Of a stretch of 16,324 nt of DNA, positions 1 through 7,483 are shown in pieces. Source of the DNA: JBOHER01 sp050701115 (GTDB taxonomy: Bacteria > Actinomycetota > Actinomycetes > Mycobacteriales > Pseudonocardiaceae); NCBI GenBank assembly GCA_050701115.1, contig JBOHER010000397.1:1-16324 (forward strand), given 5' to 3'. Position 1 is the stretch's first letter; each line of letters opens with the position of its first letter. The position numbers and the translations under genes were made by a program. The notes beneath the pieces were generated by a model. It was not told the origin of the DNA, made no database searches, and saw only the letters and a program-made list of their open reading frames with translations.

Positions 1-119
1 ACCTGCTGACCGAGGGCGGTGGACGGTTGTTCCTTGTCCCCGGCGAGTGGAGCGGGCGGGTCGCGACCGTGGTGGTGCCCTACGACGATTCGGTGCGGGT
101 GGTGTTCTTTCCGCGCTGA
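1..119 (+). CDS. 3' end of an unidentified protein (partial)
   Basis: This open frame runs in from the left edge and stops at TGA 117-119, leaving 38 readable codons. The end of the protein is rich in Val and Phe with a final Phe-Pro-Arg. The C-terminal 38 residues hold no motif I recognise, so I assign no function. Codon choice (G or C in almost every third position) fits a real gene. The next gene begins about 65-100 bases downstream on the same strand, after an AT-richer stretch that looks like a promoter, so this gene is probably not in the same operon. Confidence 0.55.
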   Translation, partial: LLTEGGGRLFLVPGEWSGRVATVVVPYDDSVRVVFFPR

Positions 120-127
120 GGTTCGGC

Positions 128-150
128 TAATATAGGCAAGCCTGCCCTTA
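128..150 (+). promoter_or_regulatory. Possible iron-box (IdeR/DmdR-like) operator overlapping a -10-like sequence
   Basis: Bases 132-150 match 13 of 19 positions of the actinobacterial iron-box consensus TTAGGTTAGSCTAACCTAA. A -10-like TAATAT sits at 128-133, so a bound repressor would cover the promoter. The dyad is imperfect: the clearest short inverted repeat is GGCA-AGCC-TGCC at 135-146, half a base off the centre of the box. Iron regulation is therefore inference. The stretch is clearly AT-richer than its surroundings and lies directly upstream of the adenylation-carrier-acyltransferase gene. Confidence 0.4.
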
Positions 151-215
151 GCTGGGGGGCGAGTGTCGTCGACCTGAACCGGGTGCAGTCGACTCGAGCC
201 GAGGATGTAGCTGCT

Positions 216-2780
216 GTGCGCCTTGACGTCGTGCCGAGCCTGCCAACTGTGGCGGCCCCGGCTTCCGGGACGGTCGGTGTTCCGTTCGCTCGAGACCTGG
301 CGCTGTACGGTGATCGGCTGGCGCTGGTCGCCCCTGATGGATTCGAACTCAGCTATCGCGAGCTGGCGGCGCGCGTCTCAGCGGTCGCCCAACGCCTCGG
401 CACCCAGCGCAGGCTGGTGCTGATCGCCGCGTCCAACGACGTCGATCCGCTGGTCACGTACCTGGCCGCGCTCGCTGGCGGGCATCCCGTGCTGCTCGTC
501 GCGGCCGACGATCAGCGCCAACTGGACGACCTGATCGCGCGCTATGACCCCGATGTGGTGTCTCGTGGTACCGGTCAGCGATGGCAGTTGCACGAGCGGC
601 GCGAAGGGACCGCGCATGTGCTGCATCCCGACCTCGCTCTGCTGCTGTCCACGTCGGGTTCGACGGGTTCGCCGAAGCTGGTCCGGCTGTCGGCGGCCAA
701 CCTGCAGTCCAACGCCACTGCGATTGCCGACTACCTGGACATCCGGGACACCGATCGCGCGGTCACCTCGTTGCCGATGCAGTATTGCTACGGATTGTCG
801 GTCGTCAACAGCAACCTGCTGCGCGGGGCCGCGCTGCTGCTCACCAACAACTCCGTGGTGGACGAGTGTTTCTGGGCCACGTTCCGCGCCTTCCGGGGAA
901 CCAGCCTGCACGGCGTTCCCTACACCTTCGAACTGCTCGACTCCGTCGGGTTCGAGCGGATGGACCTGCCCAGCCTGCGCTACCTGACCCAGGCGGGCGG
1001 CGGGCTGGCACCCGAGCGGGTCAGCAGGTTCGCCGAGCTGGCCGACCGTGGCGGGTGGCGGCTGTTCGTGATGTACGGGCAGACCGAAGCCACTGCGCGG
1101 ATGGCGTATCTGCCGCCGGAGCTGGCATCCGCGCATCCCGCCGCGGTGGGCGTCCCGATCCCCGGTGGGTCCTTCGAGCTCCGCTCGGCGGACGACCCCG
1201 ACGAGGGCGAACTGATCTATCGCGGCCCGAACGTGATGCTGGGATACGCCGAGAGCGCGGCTGACCTAGCCTTGGGGCCCACGATTGACGCGCTGGAGAC
1301 GGGGGACATCGCCCGGCGCACCCCCGACGGGCTCTACCAGGTGATCGGCCGCACGAGCCGGTTGGTCAAGGTGTTCGGGCTGCGCATCGAGCTGCACAGC
1401 CTGGAGCGCTTGCTGGAGGAGAGCGGACACCGTGTCGCCTGCACCGGCAACGACGAGGTGCTCATCGTGGCGGTCGAGCGAGGCGAGAACGCGGGCAGGG
1501 TCGGTGACCTGGTGCGTGGGAGGCTCGGCATCCCGGCGGCGGCCGTTCGGGTGTGCGAGTTGGATGAACTTCCCCGGCTGGCCACCGGCAAGATCGACTA
1601 TCCGGCGATCCAGCGGCACGCGGCAGGAGCCGGTTCGGCGCAGCCGACCCGACCGGTTCGCAGGCGGGCGCCGCGGCGGCCGGAGTCGATCCGTGCCATC
1701 TTCGCCAGGGTCCTCGACCAGCCGGACGTCGATGACGACGCGACGTTCGTGCGCCTCGGCGGCGACTCGCTGTCCTACGTGCAGACCTCGATCGCGCTGG
1801 AGAAGGTACTCGGGGAAGTGCCGGATAGCTGGCACACGATGACCGTTGCCGAGCTCGAGCGGCGCGAGCCTCGGCGGAGCCTGCTGCGCACGATGGAAAC
1901 CAACATCGTGCTGCGCGCGCTGGCCATAGTCCTGGTGGTCGGCTCGCACGTTGGGCTCTTCCAGGTCCTCGGTGGCGCGCATCTGCTGCTGGTCCTCGCT
2001 GGGTGGAGCTTCGCCCGGTTCGGGTTGGCTCGGGCGCACGACGGCGGAACCGGCCCGCGCATCCTGCGCAGCGCTACCCGGATCGCGGTGCCCGCCTTGC
2101 TGTGGCTTGCGTACCGCATGTCGGTCACCTCGGACGTCGGCCTGGCCAACATCTTCATGATCAACAACTACCTGCGGACCAGCGCGGCGGTGGGGTACTG
2201 GTTCATCGAGGTGTTGGTGCAAACCCTCGTCATACTGGCCATCGTGTTCGCCATTCCGGGTGTCCGCCGGTTCGAGCGCGGGCACGGATTCACGGTGGCC
2301 TTGCTCGCGCTGGCGTTCGCGCTGCTGGCGAGCCTGTACATCGACGATGCGAGTGCCTTCCCGGAGCGGGCGATGAGCACCCACGGGGTGTTGTGGTTCT
2401 TCGTCCTTGGCTGGCTCGCACAGCGTGCCGCGACCACCGTGCAGCGGTGGCTGGCGGCCGGGCTCGGACTGCTGCTGATTCCGGGATTCTTCGACGACCC
2501 GGTGCGGGCAGGCATTGTCGCCGGTGGCCTGGTGGTGTTGTTGGTCTTGCCGCGGGTGGCCGTTCCCCGGCCGGTGGTGCCGGTGGTCGGCCTGGTCGCC
2601 GGCGCGTCGTTCTACATCTATCTCACCCACTACGCGGTGTACCCTCCCCTGCTGGTGGCCTTCCAGTTCCCGCCCGCGCTGGTGTGGTTCATCAGCCTCG
2701 CCATCGGAATCGGCGCGTGGTTGCTGGCCGAGCGGGTTTCGCTGCTGTCGCATGCCCTGATTCGGCTCCGGCGTCCCTGA
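216..2780 (+). CDS. Adenylation-carrier-membrane acyltransferase fusion protein
   Basis: This 854-residue protein has three parts. Residues about 20-470 form an ANL-superfamily adenylating domain: the ATP-binding Ser/Thr/Gly loop is at 145-154, Tyr-Gly-Gln-Thr-Glu at 287-291, and the catalytic-loop Lys at 459 in Ala-Thr-Gly-Lys-Ile-Asp. Residues about 485-550 form a carrier domain with the phosphopantetheine Ser at 518 (Gly-Gly-Asp-Ser-Leu). Residues about 565-850 form a multi-helix membrane domain of acyltransferase-3 type, opening with Arg-Ala-Leu-Ala and a conserved-type His at 578. The likely role is to activate an acyl or aminoacyl group as an adenylate, load it on the tethered carrier, and transfer it at the membrane. 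Substrate and acceptor are unknown. I chose GTG 216 because GAGGA lies at 201-205; GTG 183 is in frame but has no clear ribosome site. An iron-box-like site lies upstream. Confidence 0.82.
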   Translation: MRLDVVPSLPTVAAPASGTVGVPFARDLALYGDRLALVAPDGFELSYRELAARVSAVAQRLGTQRRLVLIAASNDVDPLVTYLAALAGGHPVLLVAADDQRQLDDLIARYDPDVVSRGTGQRWQLHERREGTAHVLHPDLALLLSTSGSTGSPKLVRLSAANLQSNATAIADYLDIRDTDRAVTSLPMQYCYGLSVVNSNLLRGAALLLTNNSVVDECFWATFRAFRGTSLHGVPYTFELLDSVGFERMDLPSLRYLTQAGGGLAPERVSRFAELADRGGWRLFVMYGQTEATARMAYLPPELASAHPAAVGVPIPGGSFELRSADDPDEGELIYRGPNVMLGYAESAADLALGPTIDALETGDIARRTPDGLYQVIGRTSRLVKVFGLRIELHSLERLLEESGHRVACTGNDEVLIVAVERGENAGRVGDLVRGRLGIPAAAVRVCELDELPRLATGKIDYPAIQRHAAGAGSAQPTRPVRRRAPRRPESIRAIFARVLDQPDVDDDATFVRLGGDSLSYVQTSIALEKVLGEVPDSWHTMTVAELERREPRRSLLRTMETNIVLRALAIVLVVGSHVGLFQVLGGAHLLLVLAGWSFARFGLARAHDGGTGPRILRSATRIAVPALLWLAYRMSVTSDVGLANIFMINNYLRTSAAVGYWFIEVLVQTLVILAIVFAIPGVRRFERGHGFTVALLALAFALLASLYIDDASAFPERAMSTHGVLWFFVLGWLAQRAATTVQRWLAAGLGLLLIPGFFDDPVRAGIVAGGLVVLLVLPRVAVPRPVVPVVGLVAGASFYIYLTHYAVYPPLLVAFQFPPALVWFISLAIGIGAWLLAERVSLLSHALIRLRRP

Positions 2781-2805
2781 CACGGTGGGCCAACCGACCT
2801 CTCCA

Positions 2806-2865
2806 TTCGGAGGGTCCGATCTGGCACGGGTGGCCGCTCCGGCAGTAGCGTTCGGAGGGGGCGAT
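2806..2865 (+). repeat. Two copies of TTCGGAGGG-N-N-CGAT
   Basis: Bases 2806-2820 and 2851-2865 match at 13 of 15 positions and start 45 bases apart, in the 131-base gap between the fusion gene and the acyl-CoA synthetase. The second copy contains a GGAGG and runs into an in-frame ATG at 2864, so it could be an upstream start site. Whether the pair is regulatory or chance is not clear. Confidence 0.4.
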
Positions 2866-2911
2866 GCCCAGCGAGCGGTCTGTTTGCGACCCGACGATCA
2901 GGAGGCCAGTA

Positions 2912-4447
2912 ATGTTCGTGCCCTTCGGCGCCCGAGATTTCCTCGACCGAGCCGTCACGGTCTACGGAGATCGAACCGGGATCGTGGACGAGCCCGATCA
3001 GCCCGCCGCCCCGTGGGAGGGCCTGACCTACTCCCGGGTGGGCGAACTCGCTCGCGCTCAGGCTGCCGGGCTGGACGAATTGGGCGTCGAGCACGGCGAG
3101 CGGGTGGCCATCGTCTCGCACAACAGCGCGCGGTTGCTCACCTCGTTCTTCGGGGTCAGCGGCTACGGCCGGGTCCTGGTGCCGATCAACTTCCGGCTGT
3201 CCCCCGACGAGATCAGCTACATCGTTGATCATTCCGGCGCCGACGTCCTCGTGATCGATCCCGAGTTGGAGGAGAAGCTGGCTGGGGTGCCGGCCAAGCG
3301 GCGGTTTGTTCTCGGCTCGGAGAGCGACAAGGAGCTGTTGCGCTTCGACGCCGAACCGCGCGCCTGGGAGCCCGACGAGAACGCGACGGCCACCATCAAC
3401 TACACCAGCGGCACCACCGCGCGACCCAAAGGTGTGCAGCTGACCCACCGCAATATCTGGGTCAACGCGGTGACCTTCGCCCTGCACGCCGGAGTCACCG
3501 ACCGGGACGTCTACCTGCACACGCTGCCCATGTTCCACTGCAACGGCTGGGGCATGCCGTTCGCCATGGCGGGACTCGGCGTCAAGCAGATCGTGCTGCG
3601 CAAGATCGACGGCGCGGAGATCCTGCGCCGAATCGAGCAGCACGGGGTGACCGTGCTGTGCGCGGCACCCGCAGTGGTGAACGCGGTGCTGGACGCGGCC
3701 AAGAACTGGGACGGCGCGATCCCCGGCAGGGACCGGGTGCGGGTGATCGTCGCGGGCGCACCGCCGCCCACCCAGACCATCGCGCGCGTCGAGACGGAAC
3801 TGGGCTGGGAGTTCATTCAGATCTACGGCCTGACCGAGACCTCCCCGCTGCTGACCATCAACCGGTCCCGTTCGGAATGGGACGAGCTCAGTGCGGAGGA
3901 CCGCGCCGGGAAACTGGTCCGAGCGGGCGCGCCCGCGCTCGGCGTGACGCTGCGGACCTCGGAATCCGACGAGGTGCTCGCCCGGTCCAATGTGGTGCTG
4001 GACGGGTATTGGGCGCAGCAGGAGGAAACCGCGGCGACGCTCGAGGGTGGGTGGTTCCACACCGGTGACGGCGGAACGCTCGACGACGAGGGCTACCTGA
4101 CGATCAGCGACCGGAAGAAGGACGTGATCATCACCGGCGGGGAGAACGTGTCGTCGATCGAGGTGGAAGACACCCTGTTCAGCCATCCGGCGGTCGCCGA
4201 GGTGGCGGTGATCGGGGTGCCCGACGAGAAGTGGGGCGAGACGATCAAGGCCCTTGTGGTCACCGCGCCGGACACCGAGGTGACCGAGGCTGAGCTCATC
4301 CGGTACTGCAAGGAAAGGCTCGCGGGCTACAAGGCACCCACCTCGGTGGAGTTCCGTGCCGAGCTCGCCAGGACCGCGACCGGCAAGCTGCAGAAGTTCA
4401 AGCTGCGCGGACCGTACTGGGAAGGTCGCGCGCGGAAGGTGAACTAG
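2912..4447 (+). CDS. Acyl-CoA synthetase (AMP-forming), fatty/aromatic acid CoA ligase family
   Basis: This 511-residue ANL-superfamily ligase should form an acyl-adenylate and then an acyl-CoA thioester in the cytoplasm. Motifs in order are Tyr-Thr-Ser-Gly-Thr-Thr at 164 followed by Pro-Lys-Gly, Tyr-Gly-Leu-Thr-Glu-Thr at 305, Gly-Trp-Phe-His-Thr-Gly-Asp ending at Asp386, Asp-Arg-Lys-Lys-Asp with Gly-Gly-Glu-Asn, and the C-terminal catalytic Lys at 492 in Thr-Gly-Lys. All key residues are present and the length is normal. The start is ATG 2912, six bases after AGGAGG (2900-2905); the N-terminus Met-Phe-Val-Pro then matches how this family usually begins. An in-frame ATG at 2864 also has a GGAGG and would add 16 residues. 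The gene lies 131 bases behind the fusion gene on the same strand. The acid substrate cannot be told from sequence. Confidence 0.9.
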   Translation: MFVPFGARDFLDRAVTVYGDRTGIVDEPDQPAAPWEGLTYSRVGELARAQAAGLDELGVEHGERVAIVSHNSARLLTSFFGVSGYGRVLVPINFRLSPDEISYIVDHSGADVLVIDPELEEKLAGVPAKRRFVLGSESDKELLRFDAEPRAWEPDENATATINYTSGTTARPKGVQLTHRNIWVNAVTFALHAGVTDRDVYLHTLPMFHCNGWGMPFAMAGLGVKQIVLRKIDGAEILRRIEQHGVTVLCAAPAVVNAVLDAAKNWDGAIPGRDRVRVIVAGAPPPTQTIARVETELGWEFIQIYGLTETSPLLTINRSRSEWDELSAEDRAGKLVRAGAPALGVTLRTSESDEVLARSNVVLDGYWAQQEETAATLEGGWFHTGDGGTLDDEGYLTISDRKKDVIITGGENVSSIEVEDTLFSHPAVAEVAVIGVPDEKWGETIKALVVTAPDTEVTEAELIRYCKERLAGYKAPTSVEFRAELARTATGKLQKFKLRGPYWEGRARKVN

Positions 4448-4515
4448 CCCCGTTACAGGTCGAGTTCGGCATAAGACGCATGTTCCTCGCGTCCAGTAGC
4501 TCGGTGGCAGCCGAA

Positions 4516-4554
4516 GCGAAGTAGGTAGGCAGATACGTATTTCTCCTGCTTCGC
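4516..4554 (+). terminator. Imperfect hairpin downstream of the acyl-CoA synthetase
   Basis: GCGAAGTAGG (4516-4525) pairs with CCTGCTTCGC (4545-4554) over 10 bp with one G-T pair; the loop is 19 bases and AT-rich. No T-run follows, as is common in actinomycetes. It lies about 70 bases after the synthetase stop and may end that transcript. The rest of the 180-base gap (4448-4627) holds a short dyad CTCATC-CT-GATGAG at 4570-4583 and a -10-like TAAGGT at 4599-4604 in front of the next gene. Confidence 0.4.
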
Positions 4555-4627
4555 AGACGGCAGCTCGCGCTCATCCTGATGAGGTGGGCAAGTGAGGCTA
4601 AGGTCAGCCACCGGCGAGGAGGCGGCG

Positions 4628-5011
4628 ATGTCGGGAACACAGGTTGCCGAGTCGAGGCGGGAATACCCGCACGTCGACGACACCGGTGCGCGTGGCTTGG
4701 AAACACTGCTGGTGCAGGAGGACGCGGCGGAGGAACGCGGCCAGGTCTCTCCGCACGAACGCATCACCTGCCGGGTGCACCGGCGGTGGATTCATCAGTG
4801 CGTCGGATCGCCGCTGCATGTCATCCCGGTGACGGGTCACCGCTGGTGCCGTCGCTGCGAAACTGCTGTGGGGATCGTTGTCGATGAGGTCCGCGGCACT
4901 GTCGCGATGTCGTGTCGGGGCTGTGGTGATGTGCCGACGACCCTGGCCAGTAGGCAAATCGTGCGGGCGTGCCTGGGAAGTTTCGCAGCCTGGCGGCACC
5001 TGCGGGGCTAA
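4628..5011 (+). CDS. Small zinc-ribbon-like conserved hypothetical protein
   Basis: This is a 127-residue soluble protein. The start ATG 4628 follows GAGGAGG closely; an upstream in-frame GTG at 4592 lacks a ribosome site. The N-terminal half is acidic (a Val-Gln-Glu-Asp-Ala-Ala-Glu-Glu run). The C-terminal half has two Cys-x2-Cys pairs at 74/77 and 96/99 separated by 18 residues, which could hold one zinc ion as a zinc ribbon. I recall similar small proteins in other actinomycetes but know no function. Its TAA (5009-5011) overlaps the TAG of the convergent MFS gene, so the two genes share bases 5008-5011. A role in nucleic-acid binding would be a guess. Confidence 0.75.
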   Translation: MSGTQVAESRREYPHVDDTGARGLETLLVQEDAAEERGQVSPHERITCRVHRRWIHQCVGSPLHVIPVTGHRWCRRCETAVGIVVDEVRGTVAMSCRGCGDVPTTLASRQIVRACLGSFAAWRHLRG

Positions 5012-6312
5012 GCGGCTTGGGCGTCCTGCTCGCCAGGTGCCTCGATGGGGCGTGTCGTGCGCACCAGGGCAAATCTCGGCCGTGGCCGCCATTGGGGCCG
5101 GACCGCGATGCCGCTGCGCCGCGCGAACAGCAGCGCGGCAAGGCAGGTGCACGCGATGGTGAGGATGCCGCCGCCGAGCAGGGACCACCGGGCGCCGAAG
5201 GCGTCGGCGACCCAGCCGATGACCGGCGCTCCGGCGGGCGTGCCGCCCATCAGGATCATCACGTAGAGGGAGAGCACCCGGCCGCGCATGTGCGGATCGA
5301 CGGTGGTCTGGATGTAGGCGTTCGCCGCGGTGAGGATGGTCATCACGATGACCCCGATCGGCACCAGTGCGAGGGCGAAGGTGAGATAGGTCGGCATGAG
5401 TCCCGCGGCCAGTTCGCAGGCGCCGAACAGCACCGCGCCACCGGCGATCAGCCGTCGGCGCGGCACCCGCCTGCGCGCGGCGAGCAGTGCGCCGGAGAGC
5501 GTGCCGACGGCCATGATCGAGCCGAGCAGGCCGTAGTCCTCGGGGCCCTTGTGGTAGATCTCGGTGGCCATCAGCGCCATGGTCATCTGGAAGTTCATGC
5601 CGAACGTTCCGACCCCGAAGATGACCACCAGCACCATCACGAGGTCGGGCCGTGCGCGAACGTAGCCGGCAGCCTCGCCCAGGCGGGAGAGGGCGCCGAG
5701 GCCGTCGTTCCGCGCAGGCGCGCCGACATCCTTCGCGCGCAGCAGGGCCAAGGCGGCGATCGGCGCGGCGAACGACAGCGCGTTGATCATGAAGACCCAG
5801 CCGGTGCCGACCAGCGCGATCAGGATTCCGGCCACGGCAGGCCCGATGAGCCGGGCGCCGTTGAACGAGGCACTGTTGAGCGCGACCGCATTGGTCAGCT
5901 CATCGGGCTCGACCAAATCGGAGACGAATGCCTGGCGGGCGGGGTTGTCCAGGGCGGCGCCGACCCCGTGCAGGAAGGCCAGCAGATAGACGTGCCAGAT
6001 CTGGGCGGTCCCGGTCAGCACAAGCACACCGAGAATCAGGCCCAGCATGCCCATGAACGCGTTGGTGCTGATCAGCAACCGGCGCTTGGGCAGCGTGTCG
6101 GCGAGCAGCCCGCCGAAGGGCGCGACCAGCAGGAAGGGCAGGAACTGCAACCCGGTGGCGATGCCGACTGATTGCGCTCCGCCGCCGAGCACGACGAGTA
6201 CCAGCCAGTCCTGCGCGACACGCTGCATCCAGGTGCCGGCATTGGACACGAACATGCCCGACCAGTAGAGCCGATAGTCCCGGTGCCGGAGCGAGTGAAA
6301 CGTACGGTTCAT
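5008..6312 (-). CDS. MFS transporter, MFS_3/EntS-like exporter family
   Basis: This 434-residue membrane protein has about 12 hydrophobic segments in two halves. The N-terminal Leu-Arg-His-Arg-Asp-Tyr-Arg-Leu-Tyr-Trp and the following Gly-Thr-Trp-Met-Gln are typical of the MFS_3 group, which includes the enterobactin exporter EntS and many drug exporters. It probably exports a small molecule by proton antiport; the substrate is unknown. The start chosen is ATG 6312; GTG 6327 would add five residues, and neither has a clear ribosome site, so the transcript may be leaderless or nearly so. A palindromic operator candidate lies 50-70 bases upstream. The 3' end overlaps the stop codon of the convergent zinc-ribbon-like gene, leaving no room for a terminator between them. 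Confidence 0.87.
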   Translation of the reverse strand: MNRTFHSLRHRDYRLYWSGMFVSNAGTWMQRVAQDWLVLVVLGGGAQSVGIATGLQFLPFLLVAPFGGLLADTLPKRRLLISTNAFMGMLGLILGVLVLTGTAQIWHVYLLAFLHGVGAALDNPARQAFVSDLVEPDELTNAVALNSASFNGARLIGPAVAGILIALVGTGWVFMINALSFAAPIAALALLRAKDVGAPARNDGLGALSRLGEAAGYVRARPDLVMVLVVIFGVGTFGMNFQMTMALMATEIYHKGPEDYGLLGSIMAVGTLSGALLAARRRVPRRRLIAGGAVLFGACELAAGLMPTYLTFALALVPIGVIVMTILTAANAYIQTTVDPHMRGRVLSLYVMILMGGTPAGAPVIGWVADAFGARWSLLGGGILTIACTCLAALLFARRSGIAVRPQWRPRPRFALVRTTRPIEAPGEQDAQAA

Positions 6313-6350
6313 CGGTGAGCCGGCCACTCGGGGGACCCGCTCACCAATGA

Positions 6351-6384
6351 CATATAGTTAGCTTAGCTCATTACCTTTGCTAAG
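6351..6384 (-). promoter_or_regulatory. Palindromic operator/promoter region of the MFS gene
   Basis: An AT-rich island in GC-rich DNA holds the perfect inverted repeat CTTAGC (6362-6367) and GCTAAG (6379-6384) with an 11-base spacer, overlapped by AGCTTAGCT (6360-6368). On the minus strand it sits 40-70 bases before the MFS start. Sites of this build are typical of dimeric repressors such as the MarR family, which often control MFS exporters; no MarR gene is seen nearby. A short 5-bp hairpin CCACT-CGT-AGTGG (6387-6399) lies just upstream. Confidence 0.55.
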
Positions 6385-6410
6385 TTCCACTCGTAGTGGG
6401 GTGGACTTCC

Positions 6411-6740
6411 TCACGATGCCTTGCCGTGTTGCCAGGAGATCCACTGTGTGAGCCGGGCCACGCCGGCGGGCGTGATCCGCACCGAGCCCACGGTGATGTC
6501 CACGGCGATCAGCCCCGAGTTGCGCAGTTCGTACAGGGCGACGAGTTCATCGCCCGGCGGGAACGGCATCCCGCCGACCGAAACGAAGCCTCCCGACACC
6601 CCGACCGTGGTCCGCCAGGCGACCCGGCCCTCTCGTACCGCGCTGAGAACGTGCAGGTGGACCGGGGTGCGCCGGAACTCCCGGGTGCTGCGCATGCCGT
6701 TCCGCGCGGGGCGCCGCAGCGGCACCGATGCGTCGTTCAT
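6411..6740 (-). CDS. Small hypothetical protein with winged-helix-like C-terminus
   Basis: This is a 109-residue protein. I chose ATG 6740 because AAGGAG sits six bases upstream of it; an in-frame ATG at 6758 lacks a ribosome site. The N-terminus is basic (several Arg). The C-terminal half reads as a helix (Asp-Glu-Leu-Val-Ala-Leu-Tyr-Glu-Leu) followed by Gly-Leu-Ile and then Val-Arg-Ile-Thr-Pro-Ala-Gly, the pattern seen in the wing of winged-helix regulators. The protein is too short for a full MarR protein and I do not recognise the family. It lies directly upstream of the MFS exporter on the same strand, but an operator-like region separates them. A regulatory role for the exporter is possible but unproven. 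Confidence 0.65.
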   Translation of the reverse strand: MNDASVPLRRPARNGMRSTREFRRTPVHLHVLSAVREGRVAWRTTVGVSGGFVSVGGMPFPPGDELVALYELRNSGLIAVDITVGSVRITPAGVARLTQWISWQHGKAS

Positions 6741-6832
6741 GCCGTGCTCCTTGTCCATGCAACTGAACGGGTGGCTACTACCAGTCTGCTCCTTGAGTCA
6801 GGGGGTTCGCTTCGGTCGGACTACGGAGCTGG

Positions 6833-7483
6833 CTACGTATTTCGCTGGACGATCGTTGTCGTGTTCGCTGCTTCCGGCACCCGTCGCCGCCCGACCCGGC
6901 CGAGTCGCCAGGTGGCCACCGCGATCAGCCAGGCCAGCAGGAAGACGCCCGCGGTGAACAGCACGGGCAAGGTCAAGATCGCATACCAGGGCAGGTTTGC
7001 CGCGGCCGCGCCCCCGGCGAGCACGAGCAGCGACACCTCGGTCGCGGTGTCGAAGCCGAGCCCGAAGAGCAGACCGAGCGGGTACATGTGGGCCGGCTTG
7101 CGTACCGACTCGGTGACTCCGCGCAGCAGCCGGTTGAGCAAGCCGCGCTCGTCCAGCCTGCGCTCCAGTTCGGCCTCGTCGAAATGACCCTTCCGCATGC
7201 GGCGGAACATGGTGACGATGTGCCGCAGCACGACCAGGTTCATCACGCCGATCAGCACCAGGAAGACACCCGACACCAGGATTCCGATGAACCCGGTCGT
7301 CGACCGCAGCGCCGAGTTCTCGGCCACCGGCCCTGCCAGGGCTCGCACCCCGATGGCCAGCAGCAGGCACAGCGCGAACACCACGGTGTGGCTGACCGCG
7401 TAGTGGCCTGGTGCCACGACGAGCGCCAGCGAGCCCCAGCCCACAACGTGCAGGGCGAGGATGACGCCGGCCATCCCGGCCAC
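6833..7483 (-). CDS. Internally deleted NiCoT (nickel/cobalt transporter) homologue, possible pseudogene
   Basis: This 216-residue frame is clearly related to HoxN/NixA-type Ni2+/Co2+ permeases, which I recall as roughly 330-380 residues. The middle is well kept, including Leu-Gly-Phe-Asp-Thr-Ala-Thr-Glu of the TM5 signature. Two blocks are absent. After Gly-His-Tyr-Ala-Val the protein jumps to His-Thr-Val-Val-Phe, skipping the TM2 metal-binding signature (Arg-His-Ala-x-Asp-Ala-Asp-His). After Leu-Phe-Thr-Ala-Gly it jumps to the last helix, skipping the Met-x-Leu-x-Asp-Thr signature and the helices around it. The frame stays open across both joins. Upstream of GTG 7483 about 40 in-frame codons continue family-like sequence (Arg-Arg-Asp-Trp) but offer no ATG or GTG, so the true start may also be lost. 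Metal transport is unlikely without the TM2 motif. Confidence 0.72.
   Translation of the reverse strand: MAGMAGVILALHVVGWGSLALVVAPGHYAVSHTVVFALCLLLAIGVRALAGPVAENSALRSTTGFIGILVSGVFLVLIGVMNLVVLRHIVTMFRRMRKGHFDEAELERRLDERGLLNRLLRGVTESVRKPAHMYPLGLLFGLGFDTATEVSLLVLAGGAAAANLPWYAILTLPVLFTAGVFLLAWLIAVATWRLGRVGRRRVPEAANTTTIVQRNT

Noticed and set aside
1266..2783. Long minus-strand open frame (505 codons) opposite the fusion gene
   Set aside because: It is a product of high GC content on the opposite strand. The protein is rich in Gln, Arg, His and Pro with no motif, while the plus strand has complete domain motifs.
2630..4186. Long minus-strand open frame (518 codons) opposite the acyl-CoA synthetase
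   Set aside because: It lacks any recognisable domain, crosses two genes, and its composition is that of an antisense shadow.
4587..4605. Iron-box-like match before the zinc-ribbon-like gene
   Set aside because: About 12 of 19 positions match, but the right half fails and there is no dyad; the match rests mainly on the shared AGGCTAA and a -10-like TAAGGT.
4453..4767. Minus-strand frame of 104 codons ending in Glu-Leu-Asp-Leu
   Set aside because: It mostly overlaps the better supported zinc-ribbon-like gene in antisense, with no ribosome site or motif. Only its last codons are noted as part of the intergenic similarity.
4969..6171. Plus-strand open frame (400 codons) opposite the MFS exporter
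   Set aside because: It consists of Gly, Asp, His, Gln and Arg without hydrophobic core or motif; the minus strand encodes an evident 12-helix transporter.
6351..6369. Second iron box before the MFS exporter
   Set aside because: Only about 11 of 19 positions match the consensus, and the stronger dyad in the region is CTTAGC/GCTAAG, which fits another kind of repressor.
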